Of a DNA stretch of 14,886 bases, positions 6,853-13,789 are shown piece by piece. The first letter of the stretch is position 1, and each line of letters starts with the position of its first letter. The translations under genes were made by a program, and so were the position numbers. The DNA is taken from assembly GCA_036502625.1 (NCBI GenBank), contig DASXYG010000120.1:1-14886 (forward strand), read 5' to 3'. The notes under the pieces are model-generated. The model was not told the origin of the DNA. It saw only the letters and a list, made by a program, of their open reading frames with translations, and ran no database searches. The stretch is from DASXYG01 sp036502625. Lineage in GTDB: Bacteria; Actinomycetota; Actinomycetes; Streptosporangiales; Streptosporangiaceae.

Positions 6853-7737
6853 GTGGGTGAGACGAATCCGGCCGGCGACGTCGGGGTGCGCATGCTCGGG
6901 CCGGGAGACGTGCGGGCGCTGGCCGCGCGGCTCGGGGCGCGGCCGACGAAGAGGCTCGGCCAGAACTTCGTCACCGACGCCGGCACCGTACGCCGCATCG
7001 TGCGCGCCGCGGGCCTCCAGGACGACGACATCGTGCTGGAGGTCGGGCCGGGGCTCGGCTCGCTGACCCTCGCGCTGCTGGAGACGTCGGGGCGGGTGAT
7101 CGCCGTGGAGATCGACCCGGTCCTGGCCGCGGAGCTGCCCGCCACGGTCGCCGACCGCGCCCCCGACCGCGCCGTACGGCTGGACTCCCTGCACCGCGAC
7201 GCCCTCACGCTGAGCGCCGGCGACCTCCCGGCGCCGCCGACGGCGCTGGTCGCGAACCTGCCGTACAACGTGGCCGTACCGGTCGTGCTGCACCTCCTGG
7301 CCGCGCTGCCCACCCTGCGGCGCGGGCTGGTCATGGTGCAGGCCGAGGTCGCGGAGCGGATGACCGCCGCGCCCGGAGGGCGGGTGTACGGCGTGCCGTC
7401 GGTGAAGACCGCGTGGTACGCCGAGGCGCGCCGGGCCGGGACGATCGGCCGTACGGTCTTCTGGCCGGTGCCGAACGTCGACTCCGGGCTGGTGTCCCTG
7501 ACCCGCCACGACCCGCCCGCCACGACCGCCACGCGCGCCGAGGTGTTCGCCGCCATCGACGCCGCGTTCGCCCAGCGCCGCAAGACGTTGCGCGCGGCGC
7601 TCGCGGGGTGGGCGGGGGGTGCGGACGCCGCGGCCGACGCGTTGCGCGCCGCGGGGGTGGACCCGGGGGCGCGCGGCGAGACGCTGGACGTGGCGGCGTA
7701 CGCCCGGATCGCCGAGCACCGGCCGGAGCGGGGCTGA
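6853..7737 (+). CDS. rsmA: 16S rRNA (A1518/A1519-N6) dimethyltransferase
   Basis: RsmA/KsgA transfers four methyl groups from S-adenosylmethionine to two adjacent adenines in the 3' terminal loop of 16S rRNA late in 30S assembly. The 294-residue product has normal length. LGQNF (35-39) is the N-terminal signature. EVGPGLG (63-69) is the SAM-binding motif I. VIAVEID (82-88) is motif II, NLPY (135-138) the catalytic motif IV, and FWPVPNVDS (203-211) the conserved late motif. The start is uncertain among GTG 6853, GTG 6886 and ATG 6892. The first was taken for its GACAAT box at leaderless spacing; none has a good ribosome binding site. The gene lies between the reductase and the kinase pair, at the usual position before ispE, but here two kinase genes are interposed. 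It converges with the kinase gene, 11 bases between stops. Confidence 0.95.
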   Translation: MGETNPAGDVGVRMLGPGDVRALAARLGARPTKRLGQNFVTDAGTVRRIVRAAGLQDDDIVLEVGPGLGSLTLALLETSGRVIAVEIDPVLAAELPATVADRAPDRAVRLDSLHRDALTLSAGDLPAPPTALVANLPYNVAVPVVLHLLAALPTLRRGLVMVQAEVAERMTAAPGGRVYGVPSVKTAWYAEARRAGTIGRTVFWPVPNVDSGLVSLTRHDPPATTATRAEVFAAIDAAFAQRRKTLRAALAGWAGGADAAADALRAAGVDPGARGETLDVAAYARIAEHRPERG

Positions 7738-7752
7738 CCGTACGGGGGTCAG
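7734..7752. terminator. Hairpin spanning both convergent stop codons
   Basis: CTGACC (7734-7739) pairs with GGTCAG (7747-7752) over a 7-base loop. The left arm contains the rsmA stop (7735-7737) and the right arm the stop of the minus-strand kinase (7749-7751). The stem is short with no T-run, so a terminator role is only possible. Confidence 0.35.
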
Positions 7753-10670
7753 AGGGTGACGGTGAGGCCCTTGCCTGAGCCGTCGCCGCCGTGGAGGACG
7801 AGGTGGTCGGCGGCGGCGGAGGCCGGGACGTCGAACACGATCGAGCCTGAGGTGGTCTGGCCGGGCTTGATCGGCTCGAAGAGCCTGGATCCGGGGATGA
7901 CCTGGCTGCCGTACGCGACCGCGTGGTAGGAGCGGTTCTTCGTGTCGTACAGGCGCTGCTTGTCGGCTTCGAGGGTGGCGGGCTGGGCGCCGGTGTTGGT
8001 GACGCGTACGTCGGCGAGGCAGAACGTGCCGTTGGCGGTGAGGGTCTTCGGCGGGTTGCCGAGGCGCTTGGTGCCGCAGGCGAGGGAGTTCACCAGGAAC
8101 CGCATGCCGTGGTCGGCGCCGGGTTCGCGGATCTTGACGGTGCCGGGGCCGAACTCGTCCGGGTTGGCGGTCTTCGCACCGGTGGTGGCCACGGGCGACT
8201 GCGCGGGCATCGCCGGCTGCGACTGCCTCCCCGGCTCGCCCTCATGATGCGGCCGCGCGGAGGGGCCCGCCCCGGCCATCAGCACGATGCCCCCGAGCAG
8301 CAGCACGAGCAGCACGAGCGCCGCCGCGAGCACCATCCACCACTGGAACCCGCCACCGCCGAGCCGCCGCGGAGCCGGCCCGAGAGGCGGCACAACGGGT
8401 ATGGGCCCGGAGGGCGGCGCCCCACCCGCCCCCGGACACGGCGGCGCCCCAGAACGCCCAACACCGCCCTGCGGCGCGCCGGAGACCCCGACACCGCCTT
8501 GCGGCGGGCCAGAGATGCCCGTACCGCCTTGCGGCGCCCCTGAGACGCCGACGCCGCCTTGCGGCGCGCCAAAGCCCCCAGCATCGCCCTGCGGCCCGCC
8601 AGAGATTCCCGTACTGCCTTGCGGCCCGCCGAGGACCCCAGCACTGCCCTGCGGCGCGCCGGAGATCCCCGTGCCGCCTTGCGGCCCGCCGAGGACCCCA
8701 GCACCGCCTTGCGGCGCGCCGGAGACCCCGACACTGCCCTGCGGGCCGCCGGAGATTCCCGCGCTGCCTTGCGGCGGACCGGGAACCGCGCTGCCCTGGG
8801 GGCCGCCGGAGACCGGGGGGCCGCCCTGGGGTCCGGCGCCCGTTGCGTCCGGGGCGTGTGGTGGCTCGCCCTGCCCGGGCATGCCCGGCACCACGGTTCC
8901 GGGGGGTGCGTCAGGGCCCGGCTCGATGCCGGGCTGCGGGGGCGCGGAGGGTGCGGCCTCGGGGCGTGGCGGCATGGGCGTACGGCCCGTGCCGGGCACG
9001 GCGGCTCCGGTGTGCGGCACCGGGGGCGCGTACGGCCCGCCCTGGTCGCCCGAGCCGTGCGACGGCCCGGGGACGGGCGCGCCCGCGTGTGGAGGTTCGG
9101 GCGGGGCGTATCCCCCGTGGGGCCCCATCGCGCCGGGCATGCCGGGACCGGGAGTGCCCGGGGCGCCGCGGCCCTGGGGCGGGCCTGGCTGGGGCGCCGC
9201 GCCGGGGTGGCCCTGGGGAGCCGGGCCGGGGTTGGGCTGGGGGACCGCGCCCGCGTTGGGCTGGAGCGCCGCGCCAGGGTTGGGCTGGGGGGGCGCTCCG
9301 GGCTGGAGCGCCGCGCCGGGGTTGGGCTGGGGGACCACGCCCGGCTGGGGCGATGGGCCGGGCTGATTCGCGGCGCCGGGCTGCGGTGCGGGACCGGGCT
9401 GGGGGGCGCCCGGCTGGCGTGCGGAGCCGGAGCGGGGGCGGGCGCCGGGTGGGAGGGGTGGGGGGCCGGGCATGGGGCGTGGGGGGTAGCGGCGGTCGGA
9501 CGGGCGGCGGAACTGGGGTGGGGCGGGGGGCTGCCAGCGGTGGAGGACGGCGTTGACGGCGCTGCGGGTGTCCGGGATGGACTCGGCGGCCTCCGGGGGG
9601 CGTTCGCGTTTGGCCTCGGGGCGGCCCAGGGAGCCCAGCATCAGGTAGCGGGCGGTGGGGCGGCGTACGGGGTCCTTGGACATCGCCGCCGCCGCGAGGC
9701 CGCGCAGCGGCTCCTCGAGCTCGCCGAGGTTGGCCTGGCCGTGCATCATGCGTCCGGCCATCGTCACCGGGTCGCCCTCGCCGAACGGGTGCCGCCCGTT
9801 CGCCGCGAACGCCACCAGGCACCCCCAGTTGAAGATGTCGGACGACGGGGTGACCGGGGCGCCGGCGAGCTGCTCCGGCGACATCCACCCGGGGCTGCCC
9901 AGCACGATGCCCTTCTGGGTGCGGCCGAGCGGCGCGTCCATGGCGCGCGCGATGCCGAAGTCGATCACCCGCGGCCCGGACCAGGAGAGGATCACGTTCG
10001 CGGGCTTGAGGTCGCGGTGGACGAGGCCCGCGGCGTGGATCGCGGTCAGCGCCGCCGCCACCCCCACCGCCACGCCGTGCAGGTTCGCCGCGGGCAGCGC
10101 GCCGTGCTCAAGCACCTGCCGCTCCAGCGACAGCCCCTCGACGTACTCGGTGACGAGGTACGGCCGGTTGTGCTCGGCGATGCCGTGGTCGAGCACCTGG
10201 GCCGTGCAGAACGGGGACACCCGGTCGGCCAGCGCCACCTCGTCCTGGAAGCGGGCCAGGAACGACGGGTCGGCGGCGTACTCGGGCCTGATCAGCTTGA
10301 CCGCGCCGAGCCGCCCCTTGCCGTCGCGGCCGAGGAACACCGCGCCCATTCCGCCCGCCCCGATGCGCCCGAGCAGCTCGAACGCCCCGATGTGGGACGG
10401 GTCGGTACGGCCGAGGCGCGAGACGCCCTCGGGAAGGTCGTCGTCATCGCGCGACGGCGTGTCGTCGGACTCCGGCGGCTCGGGCTCCTCGGGCACGGGC
10501 GCGGGTACGGCGTCGGCGCCGGGGTCGGTGTTCATGGCGGCGAGCAGCTCGGCGGCGGCGATCATGCGCGGCTCGGTGTCGCCACCGCCGCCGCGCCCCG
10601 CCCCCCGGCCGGAGGCGGGCACACCAGGAGAGACCGGGGAGCCCCGGCCCGGCGTGCCACCTTCCTTCAC
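7749..10670 (-). CDS. Membrane Ser/Thr protein kinase with repeat linker and extracellular DUF4352-like domain
   Basis: A 973-residue eukaryotic-like Hanks-type kinase. The kinase domain spans about 97-345: glycine loop GRIGAGGMGAV (101-111), K125, HRDLKPAN with catalytic D220, DFG (237-239) and SPEQ (264-267). A Pro/Gly/Gln-rich linker of about 400 residues includes ten or eleven 10-residue repeats. The membrane helix is near 777-799. An outer domain at about 840-973 with two cysteines (C865, C884) resembles DUF4352, a family of extracellular immunoglobulin-like domains. There are no PASTA repeats, so it is not PknB-like; the outer domain probably senses an unknown ligand. GTG 10670 has GGAGG at 4 bases. 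An acidic N-terminal extension of about 95 residues precedes the kinase. It lies 46 bases after the paralogous kinase with no terminator, so they are likely co-transcribed. All catalytic residues are present. Confidence 0.93.
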   Translation of the reverse strand: MKEGGTPGRGSPVSPGVPASGRGAGRGGGGDTEPRMIAAAELLAAMNTDPGADAVPAPVPEEPEPPESDDTPSRDDDDLPEGVSRLGRTDPSHIGAFELLGRIGAGGMGAVFLGRDGKGRLGAVKLIRPEYAADPSFLARFQDEVALADRVSPFCTAQVLDHGIAEHNRPYLVTEYVEGLSLERQVLEHGALPAANLHGVAVGVAAALTAIHAAGLVHRDLKPANVILSWSGPRVIDFGIARAMDAPLGRTQKGIVLGSPGWMSPEQLAGAPVTPSSDIFNWGCLVAFAANGRHPFGEGDPVTMAGRMMHGQANLGELEEPLRGLAAAAMSKDPVRRPTARYLMLGSLGRPEAKRERPPEAAESIPDTRSAVNAVLHRWQPPAPPQFRRPSDRRYPPRPMPGPPPLPPGARPRSGSARQPGAPQPGPAPQPGAANQPGPSPQPGVVPQPNPGAALQPGAPPQPNPGAALQPNAGAVPQPNPGPAPQGHPGAAPQPGPPQGRGAPGTPGPGMPGAMGPHGGYAPPEPPHAGAPVPGPSHGSGDQGGPYAPPVPHTGAAVPGTGRTPMPPRPEAAPSAPPQPGIEPGPDAPPGTVVPGMPGQGEPPHAPDATGAGPQGGPPVSGGPQGSAVPGPPQGSAGISGGPQGSVGVSGAPQGGAGVLGGPQGGTGISGAPQGSAGVLGGPQGSTGISGGPQGDAGGFGAPQGGVGVSGAPQGGTGISGPPQGGVGVSGAPQGGVGRSGAPPCPGAGGAPPSGPIPVVPPLGPAPRRLGGGGFQWWMVLAAALVLLVLLLGGIVLMAGAGPSARPHHEGEPGRQSQPAMPAQSPVATTGAKTANPDEFGPGTVKIREPGADHGMRFLVNSLACGTKRLGNPPKTLTANGTFCLADVRVTNTGAQPATLEADKQRLYDTKNRSYHAVAYGSQVIPGSRLFEPIKPGQTTSGSIVFDVPASAAADHLVLHGGDGSGKGLTVTL
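8464..8790 (-). repeat. In-frame 30-bp tandem repeat (11 copies)
   Basis: Eleven imperfect copies of a 30-bp unit begin at 8464 and recur every 30 bases; the last is 27 bases. Each holds the core CCTTGCGGC or CCCTGCGGC. They encode the 10-residue unit (G/A)PQG(G/S)xG(I/V)(S/L)G of the kinase linker. Degenerate copies continue to about 8840. Confidence 0.9.
9175..9415 (-). repeat. In-frame QPGA/QPNPGA low-complexity tract
   Basis: A second repeat block in the same kinase linker, encoding QPNPGAALQPGAPPQPNPGA-type units. On the plus strand GGGTTGGGCTGG-like words recur with irregular spacing. Expected to be disordered. Confidence 0.7.
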
Positions 10671-10716
10671 CGAACCTCCACTGCGAACCGACGACCAGCG
10701 CCCAGGGGGTGTCCCG

Positions 10717-12093
10717 CTAGCTGTGGGCGAGGCTGATGATCACCACGATGACGAACACGACGGCGAGCCCGACGAACGCCCCGATGGCGATCCAGGTCAC
10801 CAGCTTGCTGTTGTCCTCCCCGCCGCCGGATGACGGCGGGGCGATCTGGCCCGTACGCGGATGCACGCCGGTCTGCGGCGGCCGCGCGGGTACGGCGCCG
10901 GTCGGCCGGATCGGCGCGGGCCGCGGGCCACTCGGTGGCCCGGGGCGCATCTGGCCGGGCGGCTGGCCCGGATACGCCGGACGCGGGCGCATGCCGCTCG
11001 GCGGCATCGGCGGCCGCGCGCCCGACTGCGGCCCGGCCTGCGGACCCGAGGGGTGCGGCTGGCGCTGCGGCCCCGACGGGTGCGGCGGCATCGGCCGCCC
11101 CGGCATCGGGTACTGCGGTGCCTGCGGCGGTCGTACGCCCATGGGGCCCATGCCCGGGTGCGGGCCGGACGCGGAGGGGTGCGGCCCGGAGCCGGCCGGC
11201 GGCCCGGCGGGCGGCGACCAGCCGCCCAGGAACGCCGTCATCGCCGACTTGGTATCCGGCGCGTCGGCGTCGCCGCCGACGAGGTTCAGCAGCAGCCGCT
11301 GCGCCTTCGGGCGGTTCGCCGGGTCGGGCGCGAGCGCGGACCGTACGAGGCCGTCGAGCGGCGCGGGCATGTCGCCCAGCATCGGTTCGTCGTGCAGCGC
11401 GCGGTAGGCGATGGCGGCGGCGTTGCCCCTGCCGAACGGGTGGCGGCCGGTCGCGGCGTACGCCACCAGGCAGCCCCACGCCCATACGTCGACCGCGGTG
11501 GTGGTCTCGCCGCCGGTGAGCTGCTCGGGCGCGATCCACCCGGGGGTGCCGACGAGGACGCCGACCGTGGACTTGCGGCCCGTGGTGTTCTCCGTGGGCT
11601 TCGCGATGCCGAAGTCGATCACCCGGGGGCCGGACTGGGACAGCAGGACGTTGGACGGCTTGAGGTCGCGGTGCATCAGCCCGGCCGCATGGATCGCCGT
11701 CAGCGCGGCGGACACGCCCACCGCGATGCCGTGCACCGTGGAATGCGGCAGCCCGCCCTGCGCGGCGACCACGTCCTCCAGGGACTGGCCCTCCACGAAC
11801 TCGGTGACGAGGTACGGGATCTTCCCGGCCATGCCGTAGTCGAGCACCTGGGCGGTGCAGAACGGGGAGACCCGGCGGGCGAGCAGCGCCTCGTCGCGGA
11901 ACCGCGCGAGGAAGTCGTCATCTGTGGCGAGCTCGGTGCGGATGACCTTGACGGCCACCTTCTGGCCGGTCGTGGACGACCCGAGGTAGACGGTGCCCAT
12001 GCCGCCCTCGCCGAGCCGCCCGAGCAGCTCGTAGTCGCCGAGGGTCGGGGGATCCTCGGCCGTCAGCGGCTTGCCGTGCGCGGGCTCGTTCAC
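10717..12093 (-). CDS. Tail-anchored membrane Ser/Thr protein kinase
   Basis: A 458-residue Hanks-type kinase. The kinase domain spans about 20-285: GRLGEGGMGTV (25-35), K49, HRDLKPSN with catalytic D143 and N148, DFG (160-162) and GTPGWIAPEQ in the activation segment. A Pro/Gly/Met-rich linker of about 130 residues leads to one hydrophobic helix (about 432-455). Only three residues (AHS) follow it, so there is essentially no extracellular sensor. It is a close paralogue of the kinase downstream: both carry RVSPFCTAQVLD, AALTAIHAAGL and GRHPFG. GTG 12093 was chosen because GGAGGGGAG lies 6 bases before it; an earlier in-frame GTG at 12114 lacks such a site and would translate it. It is the first gene of a probable two-kinase operon, divergent from ispE. 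The signal it reads must come from partners, the membrane or the cytosol; that is inference. Confidence 0.93.
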   Translation of the reverse strand: MNEPAHGKPLTAEDPPTLGDYELLGRLGEGGMGTVYLGSSTTGQKVAVKVIRTELATDDDFLARFRDEALLARRVSPFCTAQVLDYGMAGKIPYLVTEFVEGQSLEDVVAAQGGLPHSTVHGIAVGVSAALTAIHAAGLMHRDLKPSNVLLSQSGPRVIDFGIAKPTENTTGRKSTVGVLVGTPGWIAPEQLTGGETTTAVDVWAWGCLVAYAATGRHPFGRGNAAAIAYRALHDEPMLGDMPAPLDGLVRSALAPDPANRPKAQRLLLNLVGGDADAPDTKSAMTAFLGGWSPPAGPPAGSGPHPSASGPHPGMGPMGVRPPQAPQYPMPGRPMPPHPSGPQRQPHPSGPQAGPQSGARPPMPPSGMRPRPAYPGQPPGQMRPGPPSGPRPAPIRPTGAVPARPPQTGVHPRTGQIAPPSSGGGEDNSKLVTWIAIGAFVGLAVVFVIVVIISLAHS

Positions 12094-12174
12094 CTCATGC
12101 TCCCCTCCCGTCACCCAACCACCGCCCTAATCGAGCCGCTCCGCGGCGCAGTGTCACTTCGCGGATTGCGACAC

Positions 12175-12180
12175 AGGATA
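12175..12180 (-). promoter_or_regulatory. Possible -10 of the kinase operon
   Basis: On the minus strand TATCCT fits TANNNT and would start transcription near 12168, about 75 bases before the kinase start codon. No convincing -35 was seen at normal spacing. Confidence 0.3.
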
Positions 12181-12203
12181 GACGCGTCGCGCGGCCACGG
12201 GGT

Positions 12204-12229
12204 TCTACGCGCGTGCCGTAGATGTCTAC
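12204..12229. repeat. TCTAC/GTAGA half-site cluster
   Basis: GTAGAtgTCTAC at 12218-12229 is an inverted repeat. A further TCTAC at 12204-12208 lies 21 bases (two helical turns) before the one at 12225. The cluster sits between the divergent kinase operon and ispE and could be an operator. Confidence 0.35.
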
Positions 12230-12304
12230 CGCACCTCAATTAACCCACGCCCGGGTCGGCCCGCCGCGCGTGCGCGGGTGGGGCGTGCGCGCCATGGCAG
12301 CCCG

Positions 12305-12310
12305 TACGAT
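12305..12310 (+). promoter_or_regulatory. Possible -10 for near-leaderless ispE
   Basis: TACGAT fits TANNNT and ends 9 bases before GTG 12320. Transcription would begin within a few bases of the start codon. No Shine-Dalgarno precedes this GTG, which supports a leaderless message. No -35 was recognised. Confidence 0.35.
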
Positions 12311-12319
12311 TGGTCAACC

Positions 12320-13261
12320 GTGAGCCTTTCCCACGTCAGCAGCCCGGCCGGGGCGCCGCTCGGCGCGCCCGGGGTGACGGCGCGCGCCCCCGCGAAGGTC
12401 AATGTGCGGTTGTCGGTGGGGCCGCCGCGCGGCGACGGCTTCCACGACCTGGTCAACGTCTTCCATGCCGTGTCCCTGTTCGACGAGGTGACGGCGCGGC
12501 CCGCGGAGCGCTTGAGGATCGTCGTCGACGGGCGTTCCGCCGACCTGGTGCCCACCGGGGAGGACAACCTCGCGGCCCGTGCCGCACTGCTCCTCGCCGA
12601 GCGTACCGGCGTGGCGCCCGCTGTCGAGCTGCTTATCCACAAGGCGATCCCGGTCGCCGGCGGCATGGCGGGCGGCAGCGCCGACGCCGCGGCCGCCCTG
12701 CTGGCGTGCGACGCGCTCTGGGGCACCGGGCTCGGCCGTACGGACCTGCTCGCGCTCGCCGCCGAGCTCGGGAGCGACGTGCCGTTCGCGCTGGTCGGCG
12801 GCACCGCGGTGGGGCGCGGCCGGGGCGAGATCCTGACCCCGGCGCCCGCGGAGGGCCGGTTCCACTGGGTGTTCGCGCTGGCCGATGGCGGCCTGTCCAC
12901 CCCGGCCGTCTACGCGGAGTGCGACCGGCTGCGCGCGGAGGGCCGTACGACACCGGACGCGGCGACGCCCGACGACGACCTGATGGCCGCGCTCGCCGCC
13001 GGAGACGCGCCGGGCCTCGGGGCGCGGCTGGCCAACGACCTCCAGGAGGCCGCGGTGGCGCTGCGGCCCGCGCTCGCCGCGACGCTCGCGGCGGGGGCGG
13101 GCGCGCTCGGTGCCCTGGTGTCCGGATCCGGCCCGACGTGTGCGTTCCTCGCCGGGTCCGCGGCGCATGCCGCCGAGGTCGAGGCGGCGCTGCGCGCGTC
13201 CGCGACCTGCGCGGGCACGGTCCGCACCGACGGACCCGCGCCCGGGGCGCGCCTCGTCTGA
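12320..13261 (+). CDS. ispE: 4-(cytidine 5'-diphospho)-2-C-methyl-D-erythritol kinase
   Basis: IspE phosphorylates CDP-methylerythritol with ATP in the non-mevalonate (MEP) route to isoprenoid precursors, including the undecaprenyl and menaquinone chains. It is a GHMP-superfamily kinase of 313 residues, the usual size. ARAPAKVNVRLSVG holds the conserved lysine (K26). FHDLVNVFHAVSLFDEV is the substrate-side segment. PVAGGMAGGSADAAA (111-125) is the ATP-binding GHMP loop. GSDVPFALVGGTAVGRGRGE holds the likely catalytic D153. SGSGPTCAFLAG (268-279) is the C-terminal GHMP motif. Start: GTG 12320 follows a TACGAT box at near-leaderless spacing. GTG 12374, just before TARAPAKVN, would give the N-terminus more typical of homologues and cannot be excluded. 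rsmA and ispE are normally neighbours, but the two kinase genes separate them here. Confidence 0.95.
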   Translation: MSLSHVSSPAGAPLGAPGVTARAPAKVNVRLSVGPPRGDGFHDLVNVFHAVSLFDEVTARPAERLRIVVDGRSADLVPTGEDNLAARAALLLAERTGVAPAVELLIHKAIPVAGGMAGGSADAAAALLACDALWGTGLGRTDLLALAAELGSDVPFALVGGTAVGRGRGEILTPAPAEGRFHWVFALADGGLSTPAVYAECDRLRAEGRTTPDAATPDDDLMAALAAGDAPGLGARLANDLQEAAVALRPALAATLAAGAGALGALVSGSGPTCAFLAGSAAHAAEVEAALRASATCAGTVRTDGPAPGARLV

Positions 13262-13270
13262 CACGATCTG

Positions 13271-13301
13271 TCCGTACGCGGTCCTACGCGGAACGTACGG
13301 A
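13271..13301. terminator. Inverted repeat after ispE
   Basis: TCCGTACG (13271-13278) and CGTACGGA (13294-13301) form an 8-bp perfect stem with a 15-base loop that also repeats TACGCGG. It starts 9 bases after the ispE stop. No T-run follows. It may terminate ispE or be a regulatory site for the next gene. Confidence 0.4.
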
Positions 13302-13355
13302 TCATCCCTTGCGTCATAAGCTGCGTATCCGTATCCCCTGAGCCCGGAGGCGGCC

Positions 13356-13742
13356 GTGGTCAACCCGATCGTCCACCTGTACGTCGCGGTCGCGGCGAGG
13401 GCGGCGACCCCGGTGCCCACGCCGCACATCGAGCGCCCGGTTCCGGGGCGGCCGAGCCCCAATCCGGTCCGCCCGTACCACGGCTTCCACTTCCGGCACG
13501 GCTACGGCGGCTACGGGCCCGACGGCACCGACACGTCCACGGTCCTGCTCATCGCGATCGGGGTCGGCGCCGTGGTGCTGGCGCTCGCCGCCTGGCTGTT
13601 CCTGATCTGGCGCCAGAAGCGCCGCCCCGGCTACACCACGGTCGCCCCGGGTTCCTTCCCCACCAGCGGGGGAACGTTCCCCGGAGCACCCGGCGACCTC
13701 ACGGGCACCCGGCCCCGCTTCCCCAGAAGAAGAAGCCCATGA
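13356..13742 (+). CDS. Small single-pass membrane protein, unknown function
   Basis: A 128-residue protein I do not recognise. The N-terminal 60 residues are Pro/His/Gly-rich (RPYHGFHFRHGYGGYGPDG) and probably outside. One membrane helix spans about 62-85 (STVLLIAIGVGAVVLALAAWLFLIW). RQKRR then acts as a positive-inside stop, followed by a 40-residue Pro/Gly/Thr-rich cytosolic tail ending RRRSP. GTG 13356 has GGAGG at 5 bases, a good start. It is first in a tightly packed run of small membrane-protein genes. Its stop overlaps the ATG of a micro-ORF (ATGA at 13739-13742). No catalytic motif is visible. Coding is supported by the start signal, G/C third positions and the helix with charge asymmetry. 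Confidence 0.8.
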   Translation: MVNPIVHLYVAVAARAATPVPTPHIERPVPGRPSPNPVRPYHGFHFRHGYGGYGPDGTDTSTVLLIAIGVGAVVLALAAWLFLIWRQKRRPGYTTVAPGSFPTSGGTFPGAPGDLTGTRPRFPRRRSP

Positions 13743-13789
13743 CCACGGACCCGAGCGCCTTACCCCTGCACCGCCCGGAGACACAATGA
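13739..13789 (+). CDS. Micro-ORF of 16 codons with ATGA overlaps at both ends
   Basis: Reads MTTDPSALPLHRPETQ. Its ATG overlaps the stop of the upstream gene (ATGA), and its stop overlaps the ATG of the next gene (ATGA). A purine-rich AGAAGAAG lies before the start. The ribosome binding site of the downstream gene (GGAG, 13777-13780) lies inside it, so translation could couple the two genes. Codon 8 is TTA (13760-13762), very rare in such GC-rich genomes, followed later by ACA and CAA. It may instead be an untranslated linker. A similar micro-ORF occurs at 14718. Confidence 0.4.
   Translation: MTTDPSALPLHRPETQ

Noticed and set aside
8464..8790. CRISPR-like array of 30-bp repeats
   Set aside because: There are no spacers: the units are contiguous, imperfect and in frame with a kinase linker, and no cas genes are near.
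8287..10736. Long plus-strand open frames (359 and 725 codons) opposite the kinase
   Set aside because: They mirror the Pro/Gly-rich kinase linker and kinase domain on the other strand; GC-rich codon bias leaves such frames open. The minus strand has full kinase motifs.
7749..12093. PknB-type kinases with PASTA domains
   Set aside because: No PASTA repeats follow the membrane helix in either protein; one has a DUF4352-like domain and the other ends at the membrane.
12094..12114. GTG 12114 as start of the tail-anchored kinase
   Set aside because: The strong GGAGGGGAG would then lie inside the coding region; it points to GTG 12093 instead.
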